Shown here: positions 52,965 to 61,475 of the stretch, one piece after another | Layout of the letters: every line of letters starts with the position of its first letter | Numbering within the stretch: the stretch's first letter is position 1 | DNA from: Oscillatoria salina IIICB1 | GTDB lineage: Bacteria; Cyanobacteriota; Cyanobacteriia; Cyanobacteriales; SIO1D9 | NCBI RefSeq assembly: GCF_020144665.1 | Contig: NZ_JAAHBQ010000018.1 | Location: forward strand, 17,453-81,452 | Direction: 5' to 3' | Length of the DNA: 64,000 nt | Program-made: the position numbers and the translations under genes | The notes under the pieces: generated by a model | What the model saw: only the letters and a program-made list of their open reading frames with translations | Databases searched by the model: none | What the model was told of the DNA's origin: nothing

Positions 52965-53098
52965 TAGTTCTTAGTTATCAATTACCAGTTATCAGTAGAG
53001 ATTGGAGACAACAAGCAATTAGCGAATAAACTGTTAACTGTTCACTGTTAACTGTTAACTGTTAACTGAACCCAATCCCTAGTCCCCAATCCCTAATT
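52965..53098. repeat. TAACTGT / CCCCAAT repeat block
   Basis: AACTGTTAACTGTTAACTG followed by CCCAATCCCTAGTCCCCAAT units sits between the salicylate synthase and ligase genes. The ligase C-terminus (LGIGD and its TAG stop) is encoded by this repeat. Confidence 0.85.
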
Positions 53099-54617
53099 TT
53101 TGACGATGAATTTTTCCCGTGGATGTACGCGGTAAACTCTCAACAAAATTAATAACTTTCGGGGCTTTAAAATGAGGTAATTTTTGCTTGGAAAATTGAC
53201 GAATGCTATCCTCTAATTCCGATGAAGCTTGTTGTTGTGGTTTCAAAGTTACATAAGCCACAACTTGAGTTAATTGTTCGCCAAAATTAGAACTTGGTAC
53301 TACCGCTACTTCCAAAATTTGCGGATGCTGATGCAAAATATCCTCAATTTCTAAAGGCGATATCCACTGACCATTAACCTTAAAAAGGTCATCTTTTCGC
53401 CCCATAAACCAGAAATAACCATCAGCATCGCGCTGATACTTATCTCCCGTTTTCATCATCTCACCACAGATAACTTTTCTCGTCTGTTGCAGTCGGTTCC
53501 AATAACCCAACATCAAGCTTTCACCACTTACCTGAAGGTTGCCAATTTCACCGGGAGAACAAGGTAAACCATTGTCATTAACAACCCGAACATCATAACC
53601 TGAAACGGGAAATCCCGAACTACCAGGCTTACATTTTCCCACTCGATTTGAGAGAAAAATATGTAGAAATTCAGTTGTCCCAATTCCTTCACAAATTTCT
53701 AAGTTATAAGTATCAAGCCACTGTTGCCAAACACTCTTAGGTAATTGTTCGGCGGCTGATACACATAAGCGCAGGCAAGATGTATCTAACGAAGCAATTT
53801 CTGCTACCGCAAGAATATTAGCATAAATGCTAGGAATACCAAAGAAAACTGTGGGTTGATAACGTTCAATGTCGGCAATAATATCAAAGACATTGTTCGC
53901 ATCTGATAAAACACTGGCTGCACCAACTGCCATTGGCATATAGAGAGTATTTCCTAAGCCGTAAGCAAAGGGCATTTTGGCAACTGAATAAGTAAGGTCG
54001 TTACTTTGCAGCCCTAAAGTATTTATACCATAATTGTTGGCACAAACTACCATATTTTGATGTAAATGAATTGCTCCTTTTGGTCGTCCCGTGCTACCAG
54101 AAGTGTAAAGCCAAAATGCAGGTTCATCTCGACAAGTTTCGGCGCAAGCTACTTCTTCATCTTCTTGAGAAACTAAACTTAAAAATGGTTTTTCTCCGTT
54201 GGTTAGCAGACGATGACGCAAAAACTTAGACTGAGTAAAAGTTAGTTTTTCTTGCCACTCTTGAGTTGTTAACAAAATTTTGGCGCGGGAATTATGCAAA
54301 ATATATTGAATATCTTCCAGACTACAATTTGTATTAATGGGAACTGGTACAGCACCAAGCCAAATTGCTCCCCAAAATGCAAATACGAATTCTGGATTAT
54401 CTGGTAAGAGAATAGCTATCCGATTTTCTCGTTCTAAACCTAGCTCAGAAAATAATCTGGCTGTGCGTCGCACGAAACTATTTAACTGAGAATAGGTATA
54501 ACTTTTGTCTTGGTAATAAAAGGCAATTTTTTCACTTTTTTCAGAAACTAAATTCATTTCTAAAAAGTAAGCGGCGACGTTAAAAATATCGGGTAGCTGT
54601 TCGGCAATTTTATCCAT
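53079..54617 (-). CDS. aryl-AMP ligase, predicted salicylate-loading enzyme
   Basis: A 512-residue ANL-family adenylating enzyme close to benzoate-CoA ligases. Visible are the P-loop-like YTSGSTGRPKG, AKMPFAYGLGNTLYMPM, EGIGTTEFLHIF, the hinge-near GRKDDLFKVNGQWI and the C-terminal SLPRTSTGKIHR with the catalytic Lys. With a salicylate synthase gene upstream of it in genomic order and a free carrier protein gene next to it, the most likely reaction is salicylate + ATP to salicyl-AMP, then loading on the 55.0-55.3 kb carrier. This differs from the YbtE/PchD type of ligase, so a CoA-linked route is possible. Its last five residues derive from a repeat. Confidence 0.8.
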   Translation of the reverse strand: MDKIAEQLPDIFNVAAYFLEMNLVSEKSEKIAFYYQDKSYTYSQLNSFVRRTARLFSELGLERENRIAILLPDNPEFVFAFWGAIWLGAVPVPINTNCSLEDIQYILHNSRAKILLTTQEWQEKLTFTQSKFLRHRLLTNGEKPFLSLVSQEDEEVACAETCRDEPAFWLYTSGSTGRPKGAIHLHQNMVVCANNYGINTLGLQSNDLTYSVAKMPFAYGLGNTLYMPMAVGAASVLSDANNVFDIIADIERYQPTVFFGIPSIYANILAVAEIASLDTSCLRLCVSAAEQLPKSVWQQWLDTYNLEICEGIGTTEFLHIFLSNRVGKCKPGSSGFPVSGYDVRVVNDNGLPCSPGEIGNLQVSGESLMLGYWNRLQQTRKVICGEMMKTGDKYQRDADGYFWFMGRKDDLFKVNGQWISPLEIEDILHQHPQILEVAVVPSSNFGEQLTQVVAYVTLKPQQQASSELEDSIRQFSKQKLPHFKAPKVINFVESLPRTSTGKIHRQKLGIGD

Positions 54618-54637
54618 CTTTAAATTTGGTTAATAAG

Positions 54638-55030
54638 TTATATAGCAACGACGTGAACCAGGACATGATTATCCCAAGAAAACCAAGTTACCAGCCAATT
54701 TTTTATTCCTCGTTTTTCTGCTTGAGTTGTTGCTTGTCCAGAGAGATTAATTGTCAATTTTTCGGGCATTATTTGGACTTCGATTTCATTCCAGTCCATC
54801 TCAGCTAATCCAGTTCCTAATGCTTTAGCTACAGCTTCTTTAGCAGCAAAGCAAAGTGCATAAGCTTGTTGAGGATTACTTGTTAATTGACAGAAATTTA
54901 TCTCCTTTTCTGCGAACAATAAGGCTAATGTTTGGCGGTCATACCGCTCGATTAAGCGGCTAATTCTCTCGATAGATGTGATATCAATACCGATTCCTTT
55001 GACTGCTATTTTTGATTCAAATTGCAGCAT
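54638..55030 (-). CDS. holo-[ACP] synthase (AcpS-type phosphopantetheinyl transferase)
   Basis: A 130-residue AcpS. The metal-binding motif GIGIDITSIERISRL and FAAKEAVAKALGTGL are intact, and NEIEVQ follows, so it looks active. It would attach phosphopantetheine to the carrier proteins of this cluster. The start at 55030 is the ATG overlapping the end of the carrier protein gene by 14 bases; a TTG ten codons earlier is also in frame. Translational coupling to the carrier gene is likely. Confidence 0.8.
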   Translation of the reverse strand: MLQFESKIAVKGIGIDITSIERISRLIERYDRQTLALLFAEKEINFCQLTSNPQQAYALCFAAKEAVAKALGTGLAEMDWNEIEVQIMPEKLTINLSGQATTQAEKRGIKNWLVTWFSWDNHVLVHVVAI

Positions 55031-55277
55031 TTGGAGAATTAGCTTGTCTCGCTGCTTCAACCTGTTGACAAAGTTGCGCTAGGGTCAAATCTTGACGACC
55101 TCCAAGTTTGACGCTAACTCCTAACTCTCGTTTTAAGCTGAGGGCAATTTCGACGGTTTCAGTCGAGTCAAGCTGTAAATCTTGACGCAGTAACGTATCT
55201 TGATGAAGCAAATCTTTGGGGATACCTAACTCAGTCAAGATGGCTTTGAGAGTATCCATCACGTTTTGACTATCCAT
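55017..55277 (-). CDS. stand-alone acyl/aryl carrier protein
   Basis: An 86-residue carrier protein. The phosphopantetheine Ser is in DLQLDSTETVEIALSLKREL. The T-E-T after DS is found in aryl or free carriers. It is the first gene of the minus-strand cluster and overlaps the AcpS gene, with the salicylate ligase next, so it is the likely acceptor of the aryl starter. The ATG at 55277 is preferred over a GTG five codons earlier. Confidence 0.8.
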   Translation of the reverse strand: MDSQNVMDTLKAILTELGIPKDLLHQDTLLRQDLQLDSTETVEIALSLKRELGVSVKLGGRQDLTLAQLCQQVEAARQANSPNAAI

Positions 55278-55324
55278 GAAGCTATATACCAATCCACCAC
55301 GTTCAAACCTCGCTTTTGCAGTAG

Positions 55325-55365
55325 TTGAGATTCTTTTTCAATAATTCTTCAGTAAGCTTAGTATA
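55325..55365 (-). promoter_or_regulatory. candidate cluster promoter with Fur-like sequence
   Basis: On the minus strand TATACT (55360-55365) could be a -10 box about 85 bases before the first cluster gene; the -35 is weak. Just downstream, 55325-55348 is A+T-rich with TTGAGA and CAATAATTC elements, similar in style to cyanobacterial Fur boxes. It was identified by pattern only. Confidence 0.25.
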
Positions 55366-55499
55366 GTTTTTTCCTTTTAGCAAGTCTTAATGTTGAAAAA
55401 GTTTTTTAACTAAGTAGACTTAACCTAATGGGCTTGACTAAAAAGTAAAAGTATGTATTAAGGATTTTTTGAGCTTAAGTTAGCTAGAGGTAAGCTTTG

Positions 55500-55529
55500 T
55501 TGCGGATTGAGCGATCGCCAAATCCGCAA
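55500..55529. other. hairpin with HIP1 loop in the divergent gap
   Basis: TTGCGGATT (55500-55508) and AATCCGCAA (55521-55529) make a perfect 9-bp stem; the 12-base loop contains GCGATCGC. Lying between divergent transcripts, it is more likely an operator or structural site than a terminator. Confidence 0.5.
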
Positions 55530-55738
55530 CTATTTCTCTTCTTCGTCAACAAGCTGCCATTCTTAAACATCAACTTAATTGCAAATTATTCTGAATAAGC
55601 TCGAACGGAAACTAGATTTCCCAGAAGCCGCTCTCCGGCTAACCAAGAAGCTTTAGTAACTAATTTTGACTTTGTTGCGAACGAATGTCAAAATTATCGT
55701 ACAATGATCGCTCGTTAGCCTTTTACAAATCGACGCAC

Positions 55739-56389
55739 ATGGCAATCGATAACTTTTTAATCGCGGGTGGAATCGTCGCCATTCCTTTATTAGTGTTTTC
55801 CTTAGTAGCAGTCTGCTTAATCGGGGAACGCTTATTTTTCTGGTATCGAATTACTCGTCGGCAACGTCGAGTCATCCGAGACGTACTCAAGCTGTACCAA
55901 CAAAGCCCTCAGTACGCAATTAACCTGCTGCGCCAAAACGCCGACTTACCGATCGCCAAAATTTTCCTCGAAGCATTAGAATTGGATCGTCCCAACCCAG
56001 AGGAATTTCGCTTGGCTTTAGAAAGTGCCGCCCAGGCAGAAATCCCGAATTTAAAACGCTTTAACACGATTTTCGAGACAATCATCAGCGTTTCGCCGCT
56101 TTTGGGACTGCTAGGAACTATATTAGGTTTAATTCGTGCCTTTTCTGCCTTAAAACTCGGCGATGTTGGGGGAACAAGCACCGCAGGAGTAACCGGAGGT
56201 ATCGGCGAAGCACTGGTTTCGACTGTCATGGGATTAGTCGTCGCCATTTTTACCCTTTTATTTGCAAATACTTTTCGCGGTTTCTACCAGCGTCAATTAG
56301 CCTTAATTCAAGAATATGGCGGTCAGTTAGAATTGCTTTATCGCCGTCAGTACGAGCAAGGAGAGCAAACTTATGCAACTACCCGATGA
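55739..56389 (+). CDS. exbB: ExbB/MotA-TolQ-family proton channel protein
   Basis: A 216-residue inner-membrane protein with three hydrophobic segments (about residues 5-30, 110-130, 155-180). ISVSPLLGLLGTILGLIRAF and IGEALVSTVMGLVVAIFTLL are the conserved TM2 and TM3 of ExbB/TolQ. ExbB with ExbD turns the proton gradient into motion of TonB. The ATG at 55739 gives the usual N-terminus (MAIDNFLIAGGIVAIP); an upstream ATG at 55685 would add 18 residues without homology that I can see. It overlaps exbD by 17 bases. It serves the TonB at 5.6-7.1 kb and the receptor at 12.8-15.3 kb. Confidence 0.85.
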   Translation: MAIDNFLIAGGIVAIPLLVFSLVAVCLIGERLFFWYRITRRQRRVIRDVLKLYQQSPQYAINLLRQNADLPIAKIFLEALELDRPNPEEFRLALESAAQAEIPNLKRFNTIFETIISVSPLLGLLGTILGLIRAFSALKLGDVGGTSTAGVTGGIGEALVSTVMGLVVAIFTLLFANTFRGFYQRQLALIQEYGGQLELLYRRQYEQGEQTYATTR

Positions 56390-56774
56390 ATCAGAAAACA
56401 GAATGGAAATTAACATCGTCCCGATGATCGATGTAATTTTCTCAATTTTGGCTTTCTTTATCATTTCCAGCTTATACTTGACTCGTTCCGAAGGCTTACC
56501 AGTAAATTTACCTTCAGCCTCCACAGGTCAAAGTCAACCAAGTACCAAAGTAACAGTTACCATTGAGTCTGATGGTAACATTGCCCTCAACCGTCAACCA
56601 GTAGAATTATCAGAATTAGAAACGAAAGTTCGTAGTTTAGTCGAGCCGAATTCAGAAACATTAGTTATTGTCAACGCCGATGAAAAAGTAGACCACGGAC
56701 AGGTGATAGCAGTGATGGATAGTTTGCGGAACGTAGAAGGAGCAAAATTAGCGATCGCTACCCAAGAACCTTAA
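56373..56774 (+). CDS. exbD: ExbD/TolR-family protein
   Basis: A 133-residue protein with one membrane anchor. INIVPMIDVIFSILAFFII contains the conserved Asp that takes part in proton flow. The periplasmic domain (about 45-133) ends in GAKLAIATQEP. The start has AGGAG eight bases upstream, inside the exbB end. It forms an operon with exbB. Confidence 0.85.
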   Translation: MQLPDESENRMEINIVPMIDVIFSILAFFIISSLYLTRSEGLPVNLPSASTGQSQPSTKVTVTIESDGNIALNRQPVELSELETKVRSLVEPNSETLVIVNADEKVDHGQVIAVMDSLRNVEGAKLAIATQEP

Positions 56775-56897
56775 TAATAATTAAACATCTCCGATCGCGG
56801 TTTCCTGTTCGCTGCTATAGATAGAAGGTATTAGCGAAGCCGATTTAACTGCCGAAAATTTGGTTGGTATACCCGATTTAGTTATTTAATCTCTCCT

Positions 56898-56927
56898 GTA
56901 GAGACGTTGTCAAAAACGTCTCTACAA
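56898..56927. repeat. GTAGAGACGT palindrome (intact copy)
   Basis: TGTAGAGACGTT (56898-56909) pairs perfectly with AACGTCTCTACA (56916-56927) around a 6-base loop. It is in the gap between exbD and dxs, which are convergent, so it could also help end transcription. Other copies are at 4032 and 44728. Confidence 0.8.
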
Positions 56928-56979
56928 AGTTACGCAGCGAAGCAAAAATTTAACTATTTGCTTCGCCAAACAACATTTT

Positions 56980-58887
56980 TTAACTAACCACAGAAGGCTG
57001 CTTTTGGAAGAAAGTTTGTAACACTTTTTGCGCCATTTGTGAAGGTAGCAAACCTAAATCTGCTTTGGATTGGTCAGGTTTGGCGTGATCTACTAGTAGA
57101 TCTGGTACACCAAAACGCTTGACCGGAACAAGAACGTTATTATCTTGTAATCCTTCGATTACCGCCGAACCAAAGCCACCGATTAAGCAACCTTCCTCAA
57201 ACGTAGCCACCTTACCAATACGTTTGGCTAAAGGTGCGATTAAATCGGTATCCAGAGGCTTGACAAAACGGGCATTAACTACTGTAGCTTCAATCCCGTG
57301 TTCGCTAAGGATTTCCGCAACTTGCAAGGTAGAATGTACCATTGCACCATAACCGATGAGTAAGATATCGTCACCGTTACGGAGGATTTCGCCTTTACCA
57401 ATTTCGATCGGTTCCCAACCTTCTTCCATCAAAGGTACGCCAACACCGTTACCACGAGGATAACGCATCGCGATCGCGCTATCGGTGTAGTTAATTCCGG
57501 TGACAAGCATCCGTTGCAATTCAGCTTCGTCTTTGGGTGCCATAATTACCATATTGGGAATGCAGCGCAAGTAAGCGATATCATACATTCCTTGGTGAGT
57601 AGGTCCGTCAGCCCCAACGATCCCCGCACGATCCATGCAGAAGAAAACGGGCAGTTTTTGAATGCAAACGTCGTGGATAATTTGGTCGTAAGCGCGTTGC
57701 AGGAAAGTTGAGTAAATTGCCGCTACGGGGCGCATTCCTTCGCAAGCTAAACCAGCAGCGAGAGTCACCGCGTGTTGTTCGGCGATGCCGACATCGATGT
57801 ATTGTTTGGGTAATTTCGCTTGTAATTTGTCTAAACCCGTCCCAGTTGCCATTGCGGCGGTAATCCCGATAATTTTCGGGTTATTTTCCGCCAGTTTAGT
57901 GAGAGTATGAGCAAATACTTTCGAGTAACTAGGAGGAGTAGGTTTATTAGAAGGATGGGCTTTTCCAGTTGCCAGATTAAAGGGTTTTTGCGCGTGATAG
58001 CCAACTTGATCCTTTTCCGCGATCGCATAACCTTTTCCTTTAACTGTCGCGACGTGGACCAAAACTGGACCTGGTACTTTATGCGCCTGTTTAAAGGTGG
58101 AAATTAATTCTTGTAAATTATGACCGTCAATCGGACCGAAATATTTAAAGCCCAATTCTTCAATAACTGCGCCAACTTTGGGAACAGCTAGACGTTTCAT
58201 CCCTTCTTTGACTCGTTCCATTTCTGGGGTCAAACTTTCGCCAAAAAAGGGCAAATGTTTAAATTGTTCTTCCAAGTTATCAGAAAGAAACTGCACGGGA
58301 GGAGAAAGGCGGACTTTGTTCAGATAGCGAGAAATTGCGCCCACGTTAGGCGAAATCGACATTTCGTTATCATTTAAGACCACCATCAAGTTAGTATGAG
58401 GCAAATGTCCAGCATGATTAATCGCTTCCAGCGCCATCCCGCCAGTCAAAGCGCCATCGCCAATTACCGAGACAACCTTGAAATCTTCGCCCTTAGCATC
58501 CCTAGCTAAAGCCATCCCTAACCCTGCGGAAATGCTCGTCGAAGCGTGTCCAGCGCCAAAATGGTCAAATTTGCTTTCGCAACGCTTAAGATAGCCGGCA
58601 ACGCCATCTTTTTGCCGGAGAGTATGAAACTCGCTGTAGCGTCCAGTCAACATTTTGTGCGGGTAAGCCTGGTGTCCCACATCCCAAATTACTTTATCTC
58701 GGTCGAGATCGAGAGTTTGGTAAAGAGCGATCGTCAGTTCGACAACACCCAAACCCGGTCCCAAATGACCGCCGCTAGTAGCTACGGTTTGCAGATGCTT
58801 TTCCCGAATTTGACGGGCTATATCTTCTAGTTGACGGAGGGAAAGTCCGTGCAACTGATTCGGATGAGTAATTTCATTAATGTGCAT
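56980..58887 (-). CDS. dxs: 1-deoxy-D-xylulose-5-phosphate synthase
   Basis: A 635-residue TPP enzyme that joins pyruvate and glyceraldehyde 3-phosphate to start the MEP isoprenoid pathway in the cytosol. Visible are the N-terminal [58 protein letters not shown] (TPP site, with the downstream [11 protein letters not shown]), [26 protein letters not shown] and the C-terminal RFGVPD. Length and motifs are normal. It is a housekeeping gene, not part of the siderophore cluster. Confidence 0.97.
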   Translation of the reverse strand: MHINEITHPNQLHGLSLRQLEDIARQIREKHLQTVATSGGHLGPGLGVVELTIALYQTLDLDRDKVIWDVGHQAYPHKMLTGRYSEFHTLRQKDGVAGYLKRCESKFDHFGAGHASTSISAGLGMALARDAKGEDFKVVSVIGDGALTGGMALEAINHAGHLPHTNLMVVLNDNEMSISPNVGAISRYLNKVRLSPPVQFLSDNLEEQFKHLPFFGESLTPEMERVKEGMKRLAVPKVGAVIEELGFKYFGPIDGHNLQELISTFKQAHKVPGPVLVHVATVKGKGYAIAEKDQVGYHAQKPFNLATGKAHPSNKPTPPSYSKVFAHTLTKLAENNPKIIGITAAMATGTGLDKLQAKLPKQYIDVGIAEQHAVTLAAGLACEGMRPVAAIYSTFLQRAYDQIIHDVCIQKLPVFFCMDRAGIVGADGPTHQGMYDIAYLRCIPNMVIMAPKDEAELQRMLVTGINYTDSAIAMRYPRGNGVGVPLMEEGWEPIEIGKGEILRNGDDILLIGYGAMVHSTLQVAEILSEHGIEATVVNARFVKPLDTDLIAPLAKRIGKVATFEEGCLIGGFGSAVIEGLQDNNVLVPVKRFGVPDLLVDHAKPDQSKADLGLLPSQMAQKVLQTFFQKQPSVVS

Positions 58888-59031
58888 ACGAGCGTTTTTT
58901 ATAAAGTCCTATCCGAGCGTTTGTTTCACTCTAAACGATTTAATCGGTCATAGCATAGTAGTCTAGCAGTTTACCCGTAACAGCGAGAGAAATCGGTCAT
59001 TTCTGCGGTTTTGCTCGGTCGAGCTTGCTAT

Positions 59032-61236
59032 CTATTCTTGAGAGTTGAGATGTTTAATTTTTGTTAATCTGACGATCGCCTGAACTAAGTTTTTCGGTTC
59101 ACAGGGCTTGCTGAGGTGGAGTTGGTAGCCACGGGCTAAAGCTTGCTGACGATCTTCAATTCTGACATAAGCTGTTAGGGCGATCGCGGGAATTTGTCCG
59201 CCTTTTTCCGGTGGTAAACTACGAATCTGCTCGATTAGCATCAAGCCATCAACATCTGGCATCCCAATATCGCAGATTAAGATATCAGGTTGAAAAGATT
59301 CTAGATTAGCTAGGACTTCCGTCGCCGAAGCTACAGTAAGTACAGATGCTTTGTGTTCTTTGAGCAAGATTGTTAATAGTTGGCGGGTATCGGGGTCATC
59401 ATCCACCGCCAGGACGCGAATATTGGTAAGCTCAAGTTCAGAGGAGGAGGACTCTGGAGTCGCTTTGCTTTCCGCTTCCCCATTCAACAAAGGCAACCAA
59501 ACCGTAAAAGTTGCTCCCAAACCTAAACCAGGACTATCAGCCGTAATTGTACCTCCATGAGCCTCAACCAACTGACGAGCGATCGCTAATCCTAATCCTA
59601 ATCCTCCATGTTGACGCGAGATCGAAGCATCTTCCTGTTGGAACGAGTTAAAAATGTGAGGGAGAAAATCTGGACTAATTCCTTTACCAGTATCCTTGAC
59701 TGTAATTTTTGCTTGCTTGCGGATTTTTTCGCCGCTAATCTCTACTCGTCCACCATCAGGAGTGAATTTAATCGCATTCGACAACAAATTCCAGAAAATT
59801 TGCTGGAGTCGCGCGCGATCGCCCGATACTTGTCCAATTTTGGGTAAACTAACATCGAGTGAGATCGATTTATTCGTCGCTGCGGTCGTGACTGTTTTGA
59901 GAGCCTCTTCAATTACGGAAGTCAGCTTAACTGAGGTCGTCTGGAGACTCAGTTTACCACGCAAAATTTTCGCCAGGTCGAGCAAATCATCAATCAGTTG
60001 AGTTTGTAAGATTGCATTTCGTTCAATCGCAGTCAAAGCTTCAGCTATTTGGCTTTGAGTTAAATTACGAGTTTGCAACAGTCTCGCCCAACCTAGCATC
60101 AGGGTGAGGGGCGTTCGCAACTCGTGGGAGAGAATAGCCAAAAACTCATCTTTGACACAGTTAGCTTGTTCGGCTTCTTTCCTCGCAGCTTGTTCTCGTT
60201 GCAATAGCTGTTCGCGTTCGGCTTCAGCTTGTTTAAGATTGTCAATATCTGTGGCTGTCCCAAACCAGCGTACAATCTGATTTTGCTCGTCTCGCTGGGG
60301 TTCAGCCCGGACTAAAAACCAGCGATAGTTACCATCTGCGTCCCGAATGCGATGTTCTTGTTGTAGGGGATAGCCCTTATCTACCGCTCGTTGAAAGTTG
60401 GTTCGAGATTGGCTACGATCTTCGGGATGGATAACCTCAAGCCAGCCATAGCCTTGCGCTTCTGCCATTGTTTGCCCAGTGTAGTCGAGCCAGCGCTGAT
60501 TATACCAAAAAGTGTTACCTTTGAGATCGTTACACCAGAGTAAATCGGGAACGAGATTGGCGATCGCCCGAAAATAGGTTTCCATCTCATTCGCTACTGA
60601 CTCGGCTCGTTGACGTTCGACAATTTCCGCTTCTAGTTGACTATTTTTTGCCTGTAATTGCTCGGTTTGTCGCTGATTGAGAATTAGGGCGGCAGCAGTA
60701 AAGCCTGCTAGACTGGTCATCACTCGTACATCTTCCGAGTCAAAATGTCGCTGTTCATCGTGGGACATAATCCAAATTGTCCCTAAAGCTTGATTTTCCG
60801 CAATTAAAGGTAACACCAAACCTTCCGCGATCGGTGTGTTTGTAGTCTCAAGATAGGTAAAATACTCTTCAGGATGCTGATAAAGTTGGGGAGTGCCGCG
60901 ATCGAGACAGACTCCACAAGGGCTAAAATTACGGGGTGCAGCGTTGCCGACGTACTCTGCTAAGGTTCCGGCTAAGGCATCCCAGCGAAAGATTTTTTCT
61001 CCTTCCGGGCCGATCGTTAACAAACTCACGCCTGCGCTTCCTGCCTGACATAACTCTAAAGCTATTTCTACCAGGCTTTGGAGCATAGTTGCGGAATTTT
61101 TCAACCTCTGCCGTGCTAAGATTTGCATTGCTTGGACTTCTGCCTGCAAATTCTGAGGACGCGGCGATCGCCCAGATAGCTTTTCAGTAATTAAAATATC
61201 GTTTAGAGTAATGTTTTCTTTTTGAGGTTCTTCCAT
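59032..61236 (-). CDS. hybrid sensor histidine kinase, GAF-PAS-HisKA-HATPase-REC
   Basis: A 734-residue soluble hybrid kinase. The GAF domain (about 45-195) contains FSPCGVCLDRGTPQLYQHPE; a PAS domain with PAC (about 220-340) contains NLVPDLLWCNDLKGNTFWYN; a HisKA with FLAILSHELRTPLTLMLGWA (phospho-acceptor His); an HATPase with LSNAIKFTPDGG and GLGLAIARQL; and a C-terminal receiver (about 615-730) with Asp in ILICDIGMPDVDG. No membrane segment is seen. The start at 61236 is chosen because GGAGGAG lies eight bases upstream; the frame extends six codons further to a GTG. Its signal and target are unknown, and a link to iron is not shown. Confidence 0.9.
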   Translation of the reverse strand: MEEPQKENITLNDILITEKLSGRSPRPQNLQAEVQAMQILARQRLKNSATMLQSLVEIALELCQAGSAGVSLLTIGPEGEKIFRWDALAGTLAEYVGNAAPRNFSPCGVCLDRGTPQLYQHPEEYFTYLETTNTPIAEGLVLPLIAENQALGTIWIMSHDEQRHFDSEDVRVMTSLAGFTAAALILNQRQTEQLQAKNSQLEAEIVERQRAESVANEMETYFRAIANLVPDLLWCNDLKGNTFWYNQRWLDYTGQTMAEAQGYGWLEVIHPEDRSQSRTNFQRAVDKGYPLQQEHRIRDADGNYRWFLVRAEPQRDEQNQIVRWFGTATDIDNLKQAEAEREQLLQREQAARKEAEQANCVKDEFLAILSHELRTPLTLMLGWARLLQTRNLTQSQIAEALTAIERNAILQTQLIDDLLDLAKILRGKLSLQTTSVKLTSVIEEALKTVTTAATNKSISLDVSLPKIGQVSGDRARLQQIFWNLLSNAIKFTPDGGRVEISGEKIRKQAKITVKDTGKGISPDFLPHIFNSFQQEDASISRQHGGLGLGLAIARQLVEAHGGTITADSPGLGLGATFTVWLPLLNGEAESKATPESSSSELELTNIRVLAVDDDPDTRQLLTILLKEHKASVLTVASATEVLANLESFQPDILICDIGMPDVDGLMLIEQIRSLPPEKGGQIPAIALTAYVRIEDRQQALARGYQLHLSKPCEPKNLVQAIVRLTKIKHLNSQE

Positions 61237-61254
61237 CAAACTTACTCCTCCCAC

Positions 61255-61475
61255 ACTTTAAGATTGTTATGCAATTGGCAGAGTTAATTATTTGTAGCTT
61301 GACAATAAAAAACAATCCTCTCAACTATTTCTAACTGTAAATAATTTGCTCAAAATTGCAAGTACCAATTTACCGAATTAAGTAAAGACATTTTCAGTCA
61401 AGCAATTTTCGGCGATCGTTTACACCCCCTTCCCTCGCAGAGAAGGAGGTAAAGGCTTAGGTTAAAAATCCCTAA
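61255..61475. other. 221-base gap between kinase and glcD
   Basis: A+T-rich, with no gene and no clear hairpin; it contains the kinase promoter region. Nothing further could be recognised. Confidence 0.4.

Larger units (their letters stand above)
55293..55684. other. divergent gap between the cluster and exbB
   Basis: No gene was found. The gap holds the probable promoter of the biosynthetic cluster near its left side (55325-55365) and a hairpin (55500-55529). Transcription diverges here: cluster genes go left, exbB-exbD go right. Confidence 0.5.

Noticed and set aside
7531..55292. A halogenase gene, as expected for a halogenated leptochelin-like product
   Set aside because: No flavin halogenase or Fe(II)/2-oxoglutarate halogenase motif was found in any frame large enough to encode one.
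7531..55292. Anachelin cluster
   Set aside because: Anachelin also has a salicylate cap, but here the Cy modules read as cysteine, and the beta-alanine and hydroxymalonyl genes do not fit the anachelin structure.
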